From assembly GCA_964230965.1 (NCBI GenBank), contig CAXRJA010000031.1, forward strand, positions 1-6,060: 6,060 nt of DNA, written 5' to 3'. This DNA is from UBA8290 sp964230965. Its GTDB lineage: Bacteria > Bacillota_I > Bacilli_A > Acholeplasmatales > Acholeplasmataceae. The position numbers and the translations under genes were made by a program. Shown here one piece after another: positions 5,143 through 6,060 of this stretch (positions are counted from its first letter, which is position 1; each line of letters starts with the position of its first letter). The notes under the pieces are model-generated. The model saw only the letters and a program-made list of their open reading frames with translations. It was not told the DNA's origin and did no database searches.

Positions 5143-6060
5143 TTATGAATTTTGTTCTATTTTAACGGTGTGATCGAGTATTTTTTCAACAATTTCATTG
5201 ATTTTTCGCTTTTTAAAGATGATTTCATAAGCAGCTTCAATGATTGGAAGATTTAATTGGTCTGCTAATTTAAATCGATATAATGCTTCAATGGTTAAAA
5301 ATCCCTCAATCGTTTGCTTTTCATGTTGTTCAATGGTTTCACGTTCCATACCTTGTCCAATCTTTAATCCTGCTTTAAAATTTCTAGAATGCATAGATAA
5401 ACCTGTAACGATCAAATCGCCGATGCCAGTGAGTCCTGTCGCAGTGTTTTCATTTCCACCAAAAGCTTTGATAATATGCTTCATTTCATGTAAACCCTTT
5501 GTTAGTAAAGCTGCTCTAGCATTTTCTCCGTATTCTAATGCTGTCAGCATACCAGAAACAACCGCAATTGCATTTTTCGTCGCACCGGAAACTTCGCTTC
5601 CAATTAAGTCATCTGACATATATAGTCTCATGTAGCGATTATTAAATGCTTTAGCAATGTCTATGCGCTCTGCTACATCAGGTCCTGAACAAACAAGAGA
5701 TGTTAAATTTCTTTCAATCACTTCTTCTGCATGAGAAGGTCCAGTTAAACTAAAGTAATGATCGATGTGTTGAGATAATTCTTGATGCATGTATTGACTC
5801 ATCGTAAGCAAATCTGGAAGTATAAATCCTTTAGATACATTAATAAACACCTTTTTGTCTTGTATGATGTGTTTGATGTCAGCTACTAAGCTTTTGAAAA
5901 ATTTCGTTGGTACCGCAAGTACAACATAATGAGAAAAAGATAAAACGTCTTGTAAACTGTCTGTCACTTTAATGCCATATGGTAATGTCACTTTAAAAAA
6001 GGGATGTTGATATTTCTCTAATAACAATCTATGATTTGGATTTTTCTCATAAATCATGAC
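5143..6060 (-). CDS. gpsA: NAD(P)-dependent glycerol-3-phosphate dehydrogenase, N-terminus off the right edge
   Basis: This enzyme reduces dihydroxyacetone phosphate to sn-glycerol 3-phosphate in the cytoplasm, supplying the phospholipid backbone. The visible 305 codons carry, counted from the Met at 6057, VVLAVPTKFF (45-54), NVSKGF with the conserved lysine K76, the family block LTGPSHAEEV (104-113), SGATKNAIAVVSG with catalytic K161 (157-169), GLTGIGDLIVTG (208-219), MHSRNFKAG (222-230) and TIEGFLTIEAL (249-259). The Met at 6057 is not the true start. The reading frame stays open to the edge with a Val codon before it, and the N-terminal GxGxxG nucleotide-binding loop, normally about 25 residues further upstream, is missing. 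The gene is therefore cut by the window rather than truncated in nature. No clear terminator follows it. The order gpsA then hup matches the Bacillus region containing der, gpsA and hbs. Confidence 0.95.
   Translation of the reverse strand, partial: VMIYEKNPNHRLLLEKYQHPFFKVTLPYGIKVTDSLQDVLSFSHYVVLAVPTKFFKSLVADIKHIIQDKKVFINVSKGFILPDLLTMSQYMHQELSQHIDHYFSLTGPSHAEEVIERNLTSLVCSGPDVAERIDIAKAFNNRYMRLYMSDDLIGSEVSGATKNAIAVVSGMLTALEYGENARAALLTKGLHEMKHIIKAFGGNENTATGLTGIGDLIVTGLSMHSRNFKAGLKIGQGMERETIEQHEKQTIEGFLTIEALYRFKLADQLNLPIIEAAYEIIFKKRKINEIVEKILDHTVKIEQNS

Noticed and set aside
5240..5635. 131-codon open frame on the plus strand inside gpsA
   Set aside because: It is antisense to strongly conserved gpsA motifs, has no ribosome binding site or recognisable domain, and is a low-complexity shadow of the gene.
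6055..6057. ATG at 6057 as the gpsA start
   Set aside because: The frame is open to the window edge and the GxGxxG nucleotide-binding loop required by the family would be missing. This Met is internal.

Overview
The window looks like ordinary chromosome from a low-GC Gram-positive-derived bacterium, most likely Acholeplasma-like (order Acholeplasmatales or a close relative such as Izemoplasma). The evidence is the AT-rich sequence, very short intergenic gaps, AGGAG-type ribosome binding sites, TTGnnn/TATAAT promoters and AT-rich hairpin terminators. Four of the six genes whose 3' ends are visible stop with TGA, and tryptophan is TGG throughout. The standard code is therefore in use, which excludes Mycoplasma/Spiroplasma-type code 4. 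The lineage is an inference; no rRNA or other marker is present.

Layout, left to right. (1) Positions 1-1690, minus strand: a tightly packed three-gene unit read from right to left. It comprises rdgB (house-cleaning NTP pyrophosphatase), a LicA/choline-kinase-like phosphotransferase overlapping it by 4 bp, and an unrecognised gene that starts 1 nt after the kinase stop and runs off the left edge. (2) Positions 1691-1773: a short divergent promoter region with an excellent extended -10 on the plus strand. (3) Positions 1774-3804, plus strand: a two-gene unit of a CPBP-family intramembrane protease with a large extracytoplasmic insert, followed after 9 nt by a glycoside hydrolase family 17-like protein without a signal peptide. 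(4) Positions 3786-4721, minus strand: an ankyrin-repeat protein whose 3' end overlaps the GH17 gene by 19 bp. Hairpin terminator candidates for each gene of this convergent pair lie inside the coding sequence of the other. (5) Positions 4757-6060, minus strand: hup (HU) with a strong promoter, ribosome binding site and terminator, preceded by gpsA, which is cut by the right edge. The gpsA-hup proximity matches the Bacillus der-gpsA-...-hbs neighbourhood.

Functionally the window mixes core functions with three accessory proteins of unknown role. The core functions are nucleotide-pool sanitation, glycerol-3-phosphate supply for phospholipids, nucleoid packing, and probable phosphorylation of choline or another small alcohol. 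The accessory proteins are the CPBP protease, the GH17 protein and the ankyrin protein. I see no mobile element, CRISPR array, tRNA, rRNA, riboswitch or obvious defence system. The most interesting points are at the level of gene expression: nested terminators in the convergent pair, a probable leaderless ankyrin mRNA, and a GTG start overlapped by an ATG-ATG-TGA mini-ORF just after a -10 box. No gap between genes exceeds about 85 bp.
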